Origin: Streptomyces clavuligerus
GTDB taxonomy: Bacteria > Actinomycetota > Actinomycetes > Streptomycetales > Streptomycetaceae
Direction: 5' to 3'
Length of the DNA stretch: 64,000 nt
Assembly (NCBI RefSeq): GCF_005519465.1
Contig: NZ_CP027858.1
Location: 6,001,001 to 6,065,000, forward strand
The notes below the pieces were generated by a model, which did not search any database, was not told the DNA's origin, and saw nothing but the letters and a program-made list of their open reading frames with translations. Below are positions 52,861 through 62,107 of this stretch, piece after piece. The number at the start of each line of letters is the position of its first letter. Within the stretch, counting starts at the first letter, position 1. A program made the position numbers and the translations under genes.

Positions 52861-53447
52861 CCGGTCTCGCCGCCGCGTCCGCCCCCCGGGTCGCGGCCCG
52901 GATCAGCGCCTGGTGCGAGCCCCGGCGGTGGATGCTGGCGGCGGCTCCGCTCGTCGGCTGGCACGCCGACGGGGTCCGCGGCGGGGTCTGGGGGCTGCTG
53001 GCCGCCGTCCTCACCGGTGTCGTCCCGCCGCTGTGCATCACGATCGGGGTCCGCCGCAGGCGCTGGGGCGGAGGGCTCACCGAACGCAGGGACCGGCTCG
53101 CCGCCGCCCCCTGGATCCTCGCCCCGCTCGTCGCCGGGGCGGTGGCGCTGCCGGTACTGGGCGCGCCCCGTGAACTGACCGCCCTGGTGGTGGCGATGAC
53201 CGCCGTCCTGCTCGCGCTCGCCGCCATCACCACCGTATGGAAGGTGTCGGCCCACTCGGCGGTCGCGGCGGGCGCGAGCGCCGTGCTCGTCCTGACCTAC
53301 GGCTCCTGGCTGCTGCCGCTGACGGCGGTGGTCGGGGCGACCGCGTGGTCCCGGCTCCGGCTGGGGCGGCACACCCCCGCACAGGTGGTGGTGGGCGTCA
53401 CCGTGGGAGCGGCGGTCGCGGGCACCGTCTTCACGCTGCTGCGCTGA
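52857..53447 (+). CDS. PAP2-like membrane phosphatase
   Basis: 196 residues with five or six membrane spans. The last two motifs of PAP2 phosphatases are recognisable: KVSAHSAVAAG (normally PSGH) and SRLRLGRHTPAQVVVG (SRxxxxxH). The first motif, KxxxxxxRP, is not obvious, so activity is uncertain. Such proteins dephosphorylate prenyl or lipid phosphates. The location between an acyltransferase and two prenyl diphosphate synthases suggests a prenyl or glycerolipid phosphate as substrate. Confidence 0.75.
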   Translation: MTGLAAASAPRVAARISAWCEPRRWMLAAAPLVGWHADGVRGGVWGLLAAVLTGVVPPLCITIGVRRRRWGGGLTERRDRLAAAPWILAPLVAGAVALPVLGAPRELTALVVAMTAVLLALAAITTVWKVSAHSAVAAGASAVLVLTYGSWLLPLTAVVGATAWSRLRLGRHTPAQVVVGVTVGAAVAGTVFTLLR

Positions 53448-53460
53448 GCGCGCCGCCCGG

Positions 53461-53508
53461 GTCGCTGTCCGAGCCGTCGCCCGAGTCGCTGTCCGAGCCG
53501 TCGGCCGG
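53461..53508. repeat. 24-bp direct duplication
   Basis: Two adjacent copies of gtcgctgtccgagccgtcgs-type sequence (53461-53484 and 53485-53508) in the convergent gap. Confidence 0.8.
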
Positions 53509-53544
53509 GTCCGGAGTCGGCCCGGCCCCGGCCCGGTCCGCTGC

Positions 53545-54633
53545 TCAGAAGGTGCGCCGCACGCTCCACAGCGGCAGGGCGGAGAAGAAGGAGACGGCCT
53601 CCTCCCGCCATCGGGGCCGCCAGCCGGCCGCCTCGTCGGACGCCTCCCGCGCGTACCGCAGCATGGTCGCGCGCAGCCGTTCGTCGACGCCCGCGCGCCG
53701 GGCCAGGGCGCCGATCTCCGCGATCGTGGCGTCGTCGCACCCGGGGTCGCCGAGCGCCGACTCCACCCGCTTTCTGTCGGCCCCGTCGACCCCGGCCAGC
53801 AGCGCGTTCACGGCATAGGTGCGACGGCCGTCGCGCAGATCCGTGCCCACGGGCTTCCCGGTGACCGCCGGGTCGCCGAAGAGGTCGAGATAGTCGTCCC
53901 GCATCTGCTCGTAGATCCCCACGAGGACCGCGTACCGGCGCAGCTCGCCCGCGTACGGCTCCGGGTCCTCGCCCGCGGCCAGCAGTCCGAGACGCAGCGG
54001 TGCGAGGATCGAGTAGCGCGCGGACTTGAACTCCGTGACGGTGTGCAGGAAGTCGTCGCCCGGCAGCGGCGGAACATCCCGTTCCAGATCGAGGAACTGG
54101 CCGAGCACGGTCTCGGCCGAGGCCCGCGTCTGCTCCTGCGCCAGGGCCAGCCGCAGCCCGTCGGGGAGCGGTGCCTCCAGCAGGACCTGGACGGAGAGAA
54201 AGGCGGCGAGGTCCCCCGCGAGCACGGCGAGCCCCACCGCCGTCCGCTCCTGGCCGGGGAATTCGGCCCGGTAGGCGTAGTACACCGACGGGGCGCCGCG
54301 GCGCAGCGGCGCGTCGTCCACGATGTCGTCGTGCACCAGGCCGTGGGTGTGCAGCAGTTCGACGCTCAGCGCCGCCTCGTCGAGCCCCGGCACCTCCGCG
54401 TCGGTCACCAGCCGGGCCGCCTCGTGGAGCAGGGCGACCCGCAGCCGCTTTCCGCCGCGCAGCGACTGGTCCCGCAGCAGTTCCACACAGCGCGCGGGGA
54501 ACCGTCCCGCCGTGAACGGGCCGGGGGCGGCGGCGAGCCGGTCGAAGTACGCCGCGAAGAGCGGGTCGAACCGCCGCCGGTGGGCGGCGATCCGCTCCCG
54601 TGCTCCGGCGGCGGCCACGGTGGTCTCGTGCAC
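53545..54633 (-). CDS. Polyprenyl (geranylgeranyl-type) diphosphate synthase, second copy
   Basis: 362 residues from GTG 54633. First Asp-rich motif HDDIVDDAPLRRG, second motif YEQMRDDYLDLFGD; GGKRLRVALL is the isopentenyl diphosphate site. Residues before the first motif (LLHTHGLVHDD) are medium in size, consistent with C15-C20 products, but chain length cannot be fixed by eye. It lies 55 bp downstream of another prenyl synthase. Confidence 0.9.
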   Translation of the reverse strand: MHETTVAAAGARERIAAHRRRFDPLFAAYFDRLAAAPGPFTAGRFPARCVELLRDQSLRGGKRLRVALLHEAARLVTDAEVPGLDEAALSVELLHTHGLVHDDIVDDAPLRRGAPSVYYAYRAEFPGQERTAVGLAVLAGDLAAFLSVQVLLEAPLPDGLRLALAQEQTRASAETVLGQFLDLERDVPPLPGDDFLHTVTEFKSARYSILAPLRLGLLAAGEDPEPYAGELRRYAVLVGIYEQMRDDYLDLFGDPAVTGKPVGTDLRDGRRTYAVNALLAGVDGADRKRVESALGDPGCDDATIAEIGALARRAGVDERLRATMLRYAREASDEAAGWRPRWREEAVSFFSALPLWSVRRTF

Positions 54634-54688
54634 GGCGGACCTTTCTGGGGCAGCGGCGGCAGCGGGTGAGGCGCGGGGAGGAGCGGGC

Positions 54689-55765
54689 CTAGGCGGTGTA
54701 CTGGGTCGCGGTGACGGCCAGTCGGCGCAGGGCCTCGGTCGCCCGCTCCGGCAGCGCCGCCCCGGCCAGGACCTCCAGACATCGATCGTAGCGGGCCGAG
54801 ATCATCCGTTCGACGCCGTCCCGTGCCCCGGTGGCCTCCAGGATGGCGCGGATCTCCGCCGCCCCGGTCTCGTCCAGCCGGGCCCGGCCCACCAGTGAGC
54901 GCAGCCGGACCCGCTGCCCGGGTCCCGCGCCCGCCATGGCCAGCGCCAGCAGCACGGTGTGCTTGCCCTCCCGCAGATCGTTCAGCCCCGGGGCGCTGCG
55001 GCCGTCGGGGGAGCCGAAGACGTCCAGCAGATCGTCCCGGAGCTGGAACGCCTCGCCCAGCGGCACCCCGAACTCCGTGCAGAAACGGTGCGTCTCCTCG
55101 TCCCCGCCGCCCGCCGCCACCCCGAGCTGGAGCGGGCGCTGGATCGTGCCCGCCGCGGTCTTGTAGCGGATGATGCCCAGCGCCGCCTCGATGTCGTCGT
55201 CGAGCCGTTCGGTGCCGAGCAGATCCCGGTACTGCCCGAACATCACCTCGGCCAGCATGGTGTCGTTCACCCGGTGCACCGCGGCCCGGCGCGGGGTGTC
55301 CAGCTCCGCCGTGTGCAGCAGTTCCTGGCACCAGATCAGCGCCAGGTTCCCGGCGAGCAGGGCCTCGCCCGCGCCCAGCCGGGCCGCGCTGTCGTGCCCC
55401 ACATGGCGGGCGGCCAGCGCCCGGTGCACCGCCGGACGGCCCCGGCGCAGCGCGGAGTCGTCGATGATGTCGTCGTGGATCAGGACGAAGGTCTGGTACA
55501 GCTCCAGGGAGGCCGCCACCGGCAGCACGGCCGCCGGGTCCTCGTCGCCCCCGGCCGCGTGCCAGCCGACCACGCACAGCAGCGGGCGCAGCCGCTTGCC
55601 CCCGGAGGCCAGGAAGTCCCGCAGGATTCTGACGACTTCCGGCGGATGGCCCGCCCCCGACGCGGCGGCGGCCTTGGCGGCGAGGAACTCCTCCACCACC
55701 TGTTCCACCTGATCGCGCACGACGGTCAGATCGATCGGCTCGGCGGTGTGGACGAGAGCGGTCAT
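54689..55765 (-). CDS. Polyprenyl (geranylgeranyl-type) diphosphate synthase, first copy
   Basis: 358 residues from ATG 55765 with GGAAGGTGA upstream. Motifs GGKRLRPLLC, LIHDDIIDDSALRRG and QLRDDLLDVFG are all intact. Condenses isopentenyl diphosphate with allylic diphosphates. The two tandem synthases share the motifs but differ widely elsewhere, so they are not a recent duplication; they may make different chain lengths or form a heteromer. No terpene cyclase or quinone gene is adjacent. Confidence 0.93.
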   Translation of the reverse strand: MTALVHTAEPIDLTVVRDQVEQVVEEFLAAKAAAASGAGHPPEVVRILRDFLASGGKRLRPLLCVVGWHAAGGDEDPAAVLPVAASLELYQTFVLIHDDIIDDSALRRGRPAVHRALAARHVGHDSAARLGAGEALLAGNLALIWCQELLHTAELDTPRRAAVHRVNDTMLAEVMFGQYRDLLGTERLDDDIEAALGIIRYKTAAGTIQRPLQLGVAAGGGDEETHRFCTEFGVPLGEAFQLRDDLLDVFGSPDGRSAPGLNDLREGKHTVLLALAMAGAGPGQRVRLRSLVGRARLDETGAAEIRAILEATGARDGVERMISARYDRCLEVLAGAALPERATEALRRLAVTATQYTA

Positions 55766-56235
55766 GGCGGTCACCTTCCAGTGCGGGCCCGGGGCACGGC
55801 GGGTGTCGGCCGCCCGGGGAACCGGGTCGTGGACGCCCGCGTCCGGTCCGGCGACCGGCTGGTACGGGCCGCACACCGGGCGCCCACGCAGGGTGAACGA
55901 TCCCCCTGCCCCGAGGACACGACCGGGAACGTACGGAAATGTCCGCGCGGCGGCCGGGACGGTGAGGCGGTCGGGACAGGGCGGCGGCCGGAGCGGGAAC
56001 CGGGGCGGAACCCCGGAGATCCGGGCCGGGATGTCCCGCCGCGCGGACCCCGCCTCCGGCGTGTCCGCGCGGCGGCCCCGCTGTCACCCGCCCGGCCGCC
56101 GCCGTCCGGGCCGCCCGGGCGGCGTTCGGGGGATCGGGCTACGCTGACGGTGACCCAGAAGCGATCGACGGTGACTCTTCGTGATCTGAACCCGCACCCG
56201 AAGGACCGGAGCGGTCGCGGTGAGGAGCCACGGTC
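55766..56235. other. Divergent intergenic region
   Basis: 470 bp between the prenyl synthase start and the ATPase gene. It holds a perfect 10-bp inverted repeat ccgcgcggac/gtccgcgcgg (56039-56048, 56063-56072) and TACGCT at 56140-56145 as a possible -10 box for the ATPase gene. No gene seen. Confidence 0.5.
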
Positions 56236-56748
56236 ATGCACATTCGGACCGCCTGCCGGTACACCATGGAGGTACGGGCGAGCAGCGAGCGCATCCCCCG
56301 CATCGGGCGCATTCTCGCGGCGCATCTGCGGTACTGGAAGCTCGACGGCCATGTCGAGCCCGTCTGCCGGGCCGTCGGCGAACTGCTCGGCAATGTGGTC
56401 GAGCACGCCGAGGGCGACAAGACCGCCCGGGTGGAGCTGCGCTGGGACGGGCGCCGGCTGACCGTGTCGGTCGCCGACGGCGATCCCCGGCTGCCCCGGC
56501 TCACCAGCGCGGGACCGGCCCGGGGCGGCCTCGCGGCCGTCGCCCTGCTCAGTGAGAGCTGGGGGACGTGCGCCACGGCGGACGGCAAGGTGATCTGGTT
56601 CAGCCGCCGGGTGAGCCGGGCCGGACATGCCCCGCTGACCGGCCGGGACCCGCTGACCGGCCGGGACCCGCTGCCCGCCGCGGGGGAGGGCCGACGGCCG
56701 TCCGACGTGAGCGGGGGCCGGGAGCTGTCCACCGCCGCCACCGGCTGA
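56236..56748 (+). CDS. RsbW/SpoIIAB-like ATP-binding protein
   Basis: 170 residues from ATG 56236 (gaggag 8 bases upstream). A GHKL ATPase: VCRAVGELLGNVVEHA is the N-box, VSVADGDPRLP the G1 region and SAGPARGGLAAVALLSESWG the ATP lid. This type acts as anti-sigma factor kinase or regulatory switch in Streptomyces. No sigma factor or antagonist gene is adjacent. An 18-bp tandem duplication (56635-56670) lies in the disordered tail. Confidence 0.9.
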   Translation: MHIRTACRYTMEVRASSERIPRIGRILAAHLRYWKLDGHVEPVCRAVGELLGNVVEHAEGDKTARVELRWDGRRLTVSVADGDPRLPRLTSAGPARGGLAAVALLSESWGTCATADGKVIWFSRRVSRAGHAPLTGRDPLTGRDPLPAAGEGRRPSDVSGGRELSTAATG

Positions 56749-56820
56749 CCCGGCCGGCGCCGCGCCCGCCCGCGGAACGGCTCGTACCGCCCGTCCGGGG
56801 CCGGGTCGCCCGGTACGGGG

Positions 56821-56979
56821 TCAGGCGCCCCGGGAGGCCATCACTCCCAGCGTCACCAGGCCGAGGATCACCCAGCCGAACCAGAGCCAGCCATTGCTGC
56901 CGAGTGCCACGGTGTACCCGGTGACGACCACCAGACTCGCCACCGTCAGCACACCCATCGCCTTCGTGGAACCCGACAT
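56821..56979 (-). CDS. Small membrane protein
   Basis: 52 residues from ATG 56979, chosen for the GGAGG just upstream. Two hydrophobic segments (VLTVASLVVVTGYTVAL and WFGWVILGLVTLGVMA) make a small two-span membrane protein. Function unknown. Confidence 0.75.
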   Translation of the reverse strand: MSGSTKAMGVLTVASLVVVTGYTVALGSNGWLWFGWVILGLVTLGVMASRGA

Positions 56980-57097
56980 CCGCCCTCCTCGGGACGACAC
57001 GACCACGGCCCTCGGAGGTCATCGTCACCCGGCGGCCGGGTTCCGCGCCACCGCCGGGCGGCACGGACCGCCCGGGGTGACCGCGCCGGGCGGGCGG

Positions 57098-58048
57098 CTA
57101 CGGGCGGCGGGTGTGGAGCGAGGCCAGATACGCGTTGTACGCCTCCAGCTCCTTGTCCCCGTCCCGGTCGGCGGCGCGGTCCTTGCGCCGGGCCTGCCGC
57201 TCCTCGGAGCGGTACCACTGGAAGACCAGCGCGAGCAGCACCAGCACCGAGGGGATCTCACTGAACGCCCAGGCGATCCCGCCCGCGGCGTGCTGGTCGG
57301 ACAGCGCGTCGATGCCGAGCGAGGCCGGGGGGGAGGCGTACGAGCCGACCATCGGTTCGCTCGCCATCATCAGCGCGATACCGAAGAAGGCGTGGAACGG
57401 CATGCCCGCGAACAGCTCCAGCATCCGCATCACATAGCCGGGCCGGTGCGGACCCGGGTCCACCCCCATGATCGGCCAGAAGAAGACCAGACCGGTGGCG
57501 AGGAAGTGGATCATCATCGCGACATGCCCGGCCCTCGACTCCATCAGGAAGTCGAAGAGCGGGGTGAAGTAGAGCCCGTACAGGCTCGCGATGAACAGCG
57601 GAATGGTGAACGCGGGGTGCGTCACGATCCGCATATAGCGGCTGTGCAGCAGCGCGAGCAGCAGCTCACGGGGGCCCGTGCGGCCCCGGCCCGCCACCGG
57701 CAGCGCCCGCAGCGCCAGGGTCACCGGCGCGCCGAGCAGCAGCAGGATCGGCGAGACCATGCTGATGATCATGTGCTGCACCATGTGCACGCTAAACATG
57801 ACCATGCCGTACTCGTTCAGCCCGGTGCACATCGCCAGCAGTACGGTCAGCACCCCGGAGACGAAGAACAGGGTGCGGCCGAGCTGCCAGGAGTCACCGC
57901 GCCGACGCAGCCGCAGCACCCCCCAGCCGTAGAGCGCGAGGGCCAGTAGACAGCCGGTCAGGAAGAATGGGTCCGGCGCGAACTCCAGCCCCCGCCCCAG
58001 CGTGAACGGCGGCAGCTCCATCGAACTGCCGTGGCCGCTGTGATCCAT
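57098..58048 (-). CDS. CtaG-type cytochrome c oxidase assembly protein
   Basis: 316 residues from ATG 58048. Seven or so membrane spans with conserved histidines in FSVHMVQHMIISMVSP, MMIHFLATGLVFFWP and MPFHAFFGIALMMAS; the N-terminus MDHSGHGSSM is His-rich. This is the caa3_CtaG (DUF1404-like) family, proposed to help copper delivery to the oxidase CuB site. The C-terminus is a charged cytosolic tail (RSEERQARRKDRAADRDGDK). Confidence 0.9.
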   Translation of the reverse strand: MDHSGHGSSMELPPFTLGRGLEFAPDPFFLTGCLLALALYGWGVLRLRRRGDSWQLGRTLFFVSGVLTVLLAMCTGLNEYGMVMFSVHMVQHMIISMVSPILLLLGAPVTLALRALPVAGRGRTGPRELLLALLHSRYMRIVTHPAFTIPLFIASLYGLYFTPLFDFLMESRAGHVAMMIHFLATGLVFFWPIMGVDPGPHRPGYVMRMLELFAGMPFHAFFGIALMMASEPMVGSYASPPASLGIDALSDQHAAGGIAWAFSEIPSVLVLLALVFQWYRSEERQARRKDRAADRDGDKELEAYNAYLASLHTRRP

Positions 58049-58164
58049 CCGCCGGCTCCTGATTCGTACGGGATTGTGCGCTTGCCGGGGACCAGCGTAG
58101 AGCGGCCCCCGACCGCGCACGCGACCGGGGGCACCCTGGCGTCAGCCGTCGGAGCCGGTGCGGC

Positions 58165-59190
58165 TCAGAGCACGCACTCCGCCTCGGCGTAGCGCTCGGC
58201 CGGGACGGTCTTCAGCGTCTCCACGGCATGGGCCAGCGGCACCGTGGTGATCTCCGTGCCGCGCAGCGAGGTCAGCATGCCGAACTCGCCCCGGTGCGCC
58301 GCCTCCACCGCGTGCCAGCCGAAACGGGTGGCCAGGACCCTGTCGTACGCGGTCGGGGTGCCGCCGCGCTGCACATGGCCGAGGATCACCGGACGGGCCT
58401 CCTTGCCGAGGCGCTGCTCCAGCTCGACGGAGAGCTGCCGGGCGACACCGGCGAAGCGCTCATGGCCGTAGATGTCCTTGCCGCCCTCGTCCCAGGCCAT
58501 GGTGTTCTCGCGCGGCTTGGCGCCCTCGGCGACCACGACGATCGCGAACCGCTTGCCCGCCTCGAAGCGCTCGCCGACCCTGCGGGTCAGCTCCAGGATG
58601 TCGAAGGGCCGCTCGGGGACCACGATGGCGTGGGCCCCGGCCGCCATGCCGGAGTGCAGGGCGATCCAGCCCGTGTGGCGGCCCATGACCTCCACGATCA
58701 GCACCCGCTGATGGGACTCGGCGGTGGTCTTCAGCCGGTCCAGGGCCTCCGTCGCCACTCCGACGGCGGTGTCGAAACCGAAGGTCACATCGGTCGCGGC
58801 GATGTCGTTGTCGATGGTCTTGGGGACCCCGATGATCGGCAGCCCCGCCTCCGAGAGCAGGTGGGCCGCCTTCAGGGTGCCCTCGCCGCCGATCGGGATG
58901 ATCGCGTCGAGCCCCAGCTCCGCGACATGGCTGCGGGCCCGCTCCACACCGTCCCGCAGATCCCCGGGGCGCACCCGGGAGGAGCCGAGAACGGTGCCGC
59001 CCCGGGCGAGGATGCCGCCCACCGCGTCCAGGTCGAGCTTGCGGTAGTCGCACTCCAGCAGTCCGCGCCAGCCGTCGTGGAAACCGATGACCTCGTCACC
59101 GTGGTCGACGACCGCGCGGTGCACGACGGAACGGATGACGGCGTTCAGACCGGGGCAGTCCCCGCCGGAGGTGAGCACACCAATACGCAT
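58165..59190 (-). CDS. pfkA: 6-phosphofructokinase
   Basis: 341 residues from ATG 59190. Phosphorylates fructose 6-phosphate in glycolysis. SGGDCPGLNAVIR binds nucleotide, GGEGTLKAA has Gly104 (the ATP-type residue) while VPKTIDNDI has Lys124 (the residue of PPi-dependent enzymes); this mixed set is known for actinobacterial ATP enzymes. MGRHTGWIALHSG and GHVQRGGTPTAYDR hold substrate contacts. Monocistronic. Confidence 0.95.
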   Translation of the reverse strand: MRIGVLTSGGDCPGLNAVIRSVVHRAVVDHGDEVIGFHDGWRGLLECDYRKLDLDAVGGILARGGTVLGSSRVRPGDLRDGVERARSHVAELGLDAIIPIGGEGTLKAAHLLSEAGLPIIGVPKTIDNDIAATDVTFGFDTAVGVATEALDRLKTTAESHQRVLIVEVMGRHTGWIALHSGMAAGAHAIVVPERPFDILELTRRVGERFEAGKRFAIVVVAEGAKPRENTMAWDEGGKDIYGHERFAGVARQLSVELEQRLGKEARPVILGHVQRGGTPTAYDRVLATRFGWHAVEAAHRGEFGMLTSLRGTEITTVPLAHAVETLKTVPAERYAEAECVL

Positions 59191-59377
59191 TGCCCGGAAA
59201 CCTTTGCAACGTGGGCCGACACCCGGACCACGTCGTCCGGTTGGATCGGCCACACCCTACCGGCGCCCGGGGGCGGTCACCGAATGAGGCGTCCCACCAG
59301 GTGGGACGCCCCCGCTCCGATCGCGGACAGCCCCACGGCCACCGGCGCCGGACCCCCGGCGCGCGGCGGCCGTGCGG

Positions 59378-60106
59378 TCAGGCGGGCTGGGTGGCGGCGG
59401 CGATCCGCTCGTCGCGCAGCGCCTCGTACCAGCGGTCGTCGGTCGGCGGCAGCGCGTTGACGTCGAGCGCCAGCTTCAGCAGCAGATCCGCGAACTGCGG
59501 ATTGCGGGCCATGACCGGGCCGTGCAGATAGGTGCCGAAGACGGTGTCGTGGAAGGCGCCCTCGGTGCCGTCGCCGGTGCCGTTGCCCCGGCCGACCACG
59601 GTACGGGCCAGCGGCCGGGCCGTCGGGCCGAGGTGGGTCACGCCCTGGTGGTTCTCGAACCCGGTGAGCTGCGGCAGCCCCAGCGCGGGGTCGCAGTCGG
59701 CCAGGACGTCGCCGACGCAGCGCTCGCCCTCGCCCCGGGTGGAGACCACGTCGATCAGCCCGAGGCCGGGCTCGCGCTCACCGAGGTCGTTGATGAACTC
59801 ATGGCCGAGGATCTGGTAGCCCGCGCAGACCGAGAAGATGATCGCGCCGTTCTCGGCGGCCCGGTTCAGCCCGCCGTCGCGGCGCAGCCGCTCCGCCGCG
59901 AGCCGCTGCGGCCGGTCCTCGCCGCCGCCGATCAGATAGATGTCGCCGGAGGTGGGAATCGGCTGGTCGCTGCGGACGTCGACGCGCATCACATCGAGGC
60001 CCCGCTGACGGGCCCGGCGCTCCACGACGAGCGCGTTGCCCTGGTCGCCGTAGGTGCTGAGCAGGTCCGGGTAGACCCAGACCAGACGCAGACTGCTGTC
60101 ACTCAT
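59378..60106 (-). CDS. gatD: Lipid II isoglutaminyl synthase, glutaminase subunit GatD
   Basis: 242 residues from ATG 60106. Class I glutamine amidotransferase (CobB/CobQ type) with nucleophile Cys94 in FSVCAGYQILG and the His in TYLHGPVMARNP; YPDLLSTYGDQGNA and LIGGGEDRPQ are typical. It supplies ammonia to MurT for amidation of the D-Glu residue of lipid II, needed for cross-linking. Directly downstream of murT (32-bp gap). Confidence 0.94.
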   Translation of the reverse strand: MSDSSLRLVWVYPDLLSTYGDQGNALVVERRARQRGLDVMRVDVRSDQPIPTSGDIYLIGGGEDRPQRLAAERLRRDGGLNRAAENGAIIFSVCAGYQILGHEFINDLGEREPGLGLIDVVSTRGEGERCVGDVLADCDPALGLPQLTGFENHQGVTHLGPTARPLARTVVGRGNGTGDGTEGAFHDTVFGTYLHGPVMARNPQFADLLLKLALDVNALPPTDDRWYEALRDERIAAATQPA

Positions 60107-60138
60107 TCTGTTACGTCCCTCACGTCTCATCGGGTGCC

Positions 60139-61374
60139 TCAGTTCCCGACCCGCCGGCGCACGTCCTGGAAGGCCGTGTAGTTGGCGATCAGCTCGATCC
60201 TTCCGGGCGGGCACATGGTGACGGCCTCGTCCACGGTGTCGCAGACCCGGAAGTCCAGACCGGCGACCTCAAGACGCACGGCCAGGTCCAGCCGGCGGTC
60301 GCCGATCACGATGATCGGGTGACCGGCGAGCCGCGGGTAGTCGACGTCCCAGAGCCAGGAGGTGTCGGTGCCGTCGGCGCCGCGCGCGTTGACGGAGAGG
60401 ATCACCGGGGTGGGCGGCGGATCGATCAGTGAGAAGGTCTCCAGCCAGCCCGCGGGGTTCTTGGCGAGCAGCAGCCGCAGCTCGCGGTTCTGGAAGGTGA
60501 CGACGTCGTAGCGCCCGGCCACGGCCTGGACGGAGTACATCCGCTCCAGCGCGACCTGCGGGGGGACCCCGAAGCAGGCGGCGACGGCGGCGGAGCTGGC
60601 GGCGTTGGCCTTGTTGGCCCGGCCCGGGAGCTGGAGCCGGATCGGCCACGCCTGCCCGTGCGGGTCGAGGACGTAGTCCCCGTTGAGCACCCAGCTCGGC
60701 GTGGGACGGCGGAAGCCGCACTCCCCGCAGAACCAGTCGTCGCCGGGGCGCTGCATCACACCGCCGCAGGCGGGGCAGGACCAGGCGTCGTCCTTCCACT
60801 CCTGGCCCGCCGCGACCCACACCACCTGGGGGGAGGAGGAGGCGGCCCAGACGACCAGGGGGTCGTCGGCGTTGGCGATCACGATCGCCTTGGAGCCCGC
60901 CAGGCCCTCCCGCCACTTCTCCGCGAGCATCCGGGTCTCGGCGGCACGGTCGAGCTGGTCGCGCGAGAGGTTGAGCAGCGCGATGGCCTTGGGCTCGACA
61001 TCGCGGGCCACCCCGGCGAGGTACTTCTCGTCCACCTCGATCACACCGAAGCGGGCGTCCGAGCCGCCCGCCAGCGCCGAGGTGATCCCGGCCGGCATAT
61101 TGGCGCCGAGCGCGTTGGACACGACCGGTCCGGCCGCGCGCAGCGCCTCGGCGATCAGCCGGGTGGTGGTGGTCTTGCCGTTGGTCGCCGACACGAGGAC
61201 CACGTCCAGGTGCTGCGCGAGCCGTCCGAGCAGATCGGGGTCGAGCTTGAGCGCGACCCGGCCACCGATCACCGAGCCGCTGCCGCGTCCGGCCGCGCGG
61301 GAGACCGCCGCCGCGGCTCTGCCTGCCGTCACGGCGAGCTTGGCGCGGGGCGACAGCTCCGAGTTGCCTGACAT
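60139..61374 (-). CDS. murT: Lipid II isoglutaminyl synthase subunit MurT
   Basis: 411 residues from ATG 61374; aaggagg lies 11 bases upstream. Mur-ligase fold: ATP loop SATNGKTTTTR at 62-72, LNLSRDQLDRAAE, a zinc-ribbon insert (Cys200, Cys203, Cys216, Cys219) and the DUF1727 C-terminal domain. It activates the glutamate carboxylate of lipid II with ATP and receives ammonia from GatD. First gene of the murT-gatD operon; divergent from peptide deformylase. Confidence 0.95.
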   Translation of the reverse strand: MSGNSELSPRAKLAVTAGRAAAAVSRAAGRGSGSVIGGRVALKLDPDLLGRLAQHLDVVLVSATNGKTTTTRLIAEALRAAGPVVSNALGANMPAGITSALAGGSDARFGVIEVDEKYLAGVARDVEPKAIALLNLSRDQLDRAAETRMLAEKWREGLAGSKAIVIANADDPLVVWAASSSPQVVWVAAGQEWKDDAWSCPACGGVMQRPGDDWFCGECGFRRPTPSWVLNGDYVLDPHGQAWPIRLQLPGRANKANAASSAAVAACFGVPPQVALERMYSVQAVAGRYDVVTFQNRELRLLLAKNPAGWLETFSLIDPPPTPVILSVNARGADGTDTSWLWDVDYPRLAGHPIIVIGDRRLDLAVRLEVAGLDFRVCDTVDEAVTMCPPGRIELIANYTAFQDVRRRVGN

Positions 61375-61488
61375 CGTCCTTGATCCTCCTTGCATCGGTC
61401 GGCCCCAGCCTATCCAGGTCCGGCACGCGCCCCGAACCTCGGCACCTGCCGGAGGGAGAAGTCCCGCGCCGGCCGTAGGCTTACGGGC

Positions 61489-62049
61489 ATGCGAAACCGG
61501 CAGATCCCCGGCAGTTCCGGACTCGTGCGGCCCCTGAGCCTGTACGGGAATCCGGTGCTGCACACGCCCTGCGAGACTGTCACGGACTTCGGGCCCGCGC
61601 TCGGGAAACTCGTGGAGGACCTGTTCGCGACGATGTACGCGCGGAACGGGGTGGGGCTCGCGGCGAACCAGATGGGCGTGGGACTGAGGGTGTTCGTGTA
61701 CGACTGCCCCGACGACGACGAGGTCCGGCATCTCGGACACATCGTCAACCCCCGGCTGGTGGCGGCGGACGGGGTGGAGGTGCGGGGGCCCGAGGGGTGT
61801 CTCTCGCTGCCCGGTCTGGAGGCGCCGGTGGAACGGTACGACCGCGCCGTCGTCGAGGGGCAGGACAGCGACGGCGGCCCCGTCCGGGTGGAGGGCACGG
61901 GCTTCTTCGCCCGCTGCCTCCAGCACGAGACCGACCACCTCGACGGCTCCGTCTACGCCGACCGGCTCCCTGGGTGGCGCCGGTCCCGGCTGGACCGGAG
62001 GATTCGTCGCGCCCCCTGGTCGCCGTCCCGGGGTGCGGGCCGCTCCTGA
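61489..62049 (+). CDS. def: Peptide deformylase
   Basis: 186 residues from ATG 61489. Removes formyl from the initiator Met. All three motifs are intact: GVGLAANQ (54-61), EGCLSLPG with Cys104, and QHETDH with His146, Glu147 and His150. No Shine-Dalgarno sequence: TAGGCT (61476-61481) ends 7 bases before the ATG, so leaderless. A basic C-terminal tail (RRSRLDRRIRRAPW) extends beyond the usual end. Confidence 0.94.
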   Translation: MRNRQIPGSSGLVRPLSLYGNPVLHTPCETVTDFGPALGKLVEDLFATMYARNGVGLAANQMGVGLRVFVYDCPDDDEVRHLGHIVNPRLVAADGVEVRGPEGCLSLPGLEAPVERYDRAVVEGQDSDGGPVRVEGTGFFARCLQHETDHLDGSVYADRLPGWRRSRLDRRIRRAPWSPSRGAGRS

Positions 62050-62107
62050 TCCTGAGGCCGGTGCCCGGACGTGGGAACCCGGACGCGGGTGCCCGGGGGC
62101 GGGAGGC

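Noticed and set aside
60658..61537. Plus-strand frames opposite murT
   Set aside because: They are shadows: the minus-strand frame has intact MurT motifs and a strong ribosome site.
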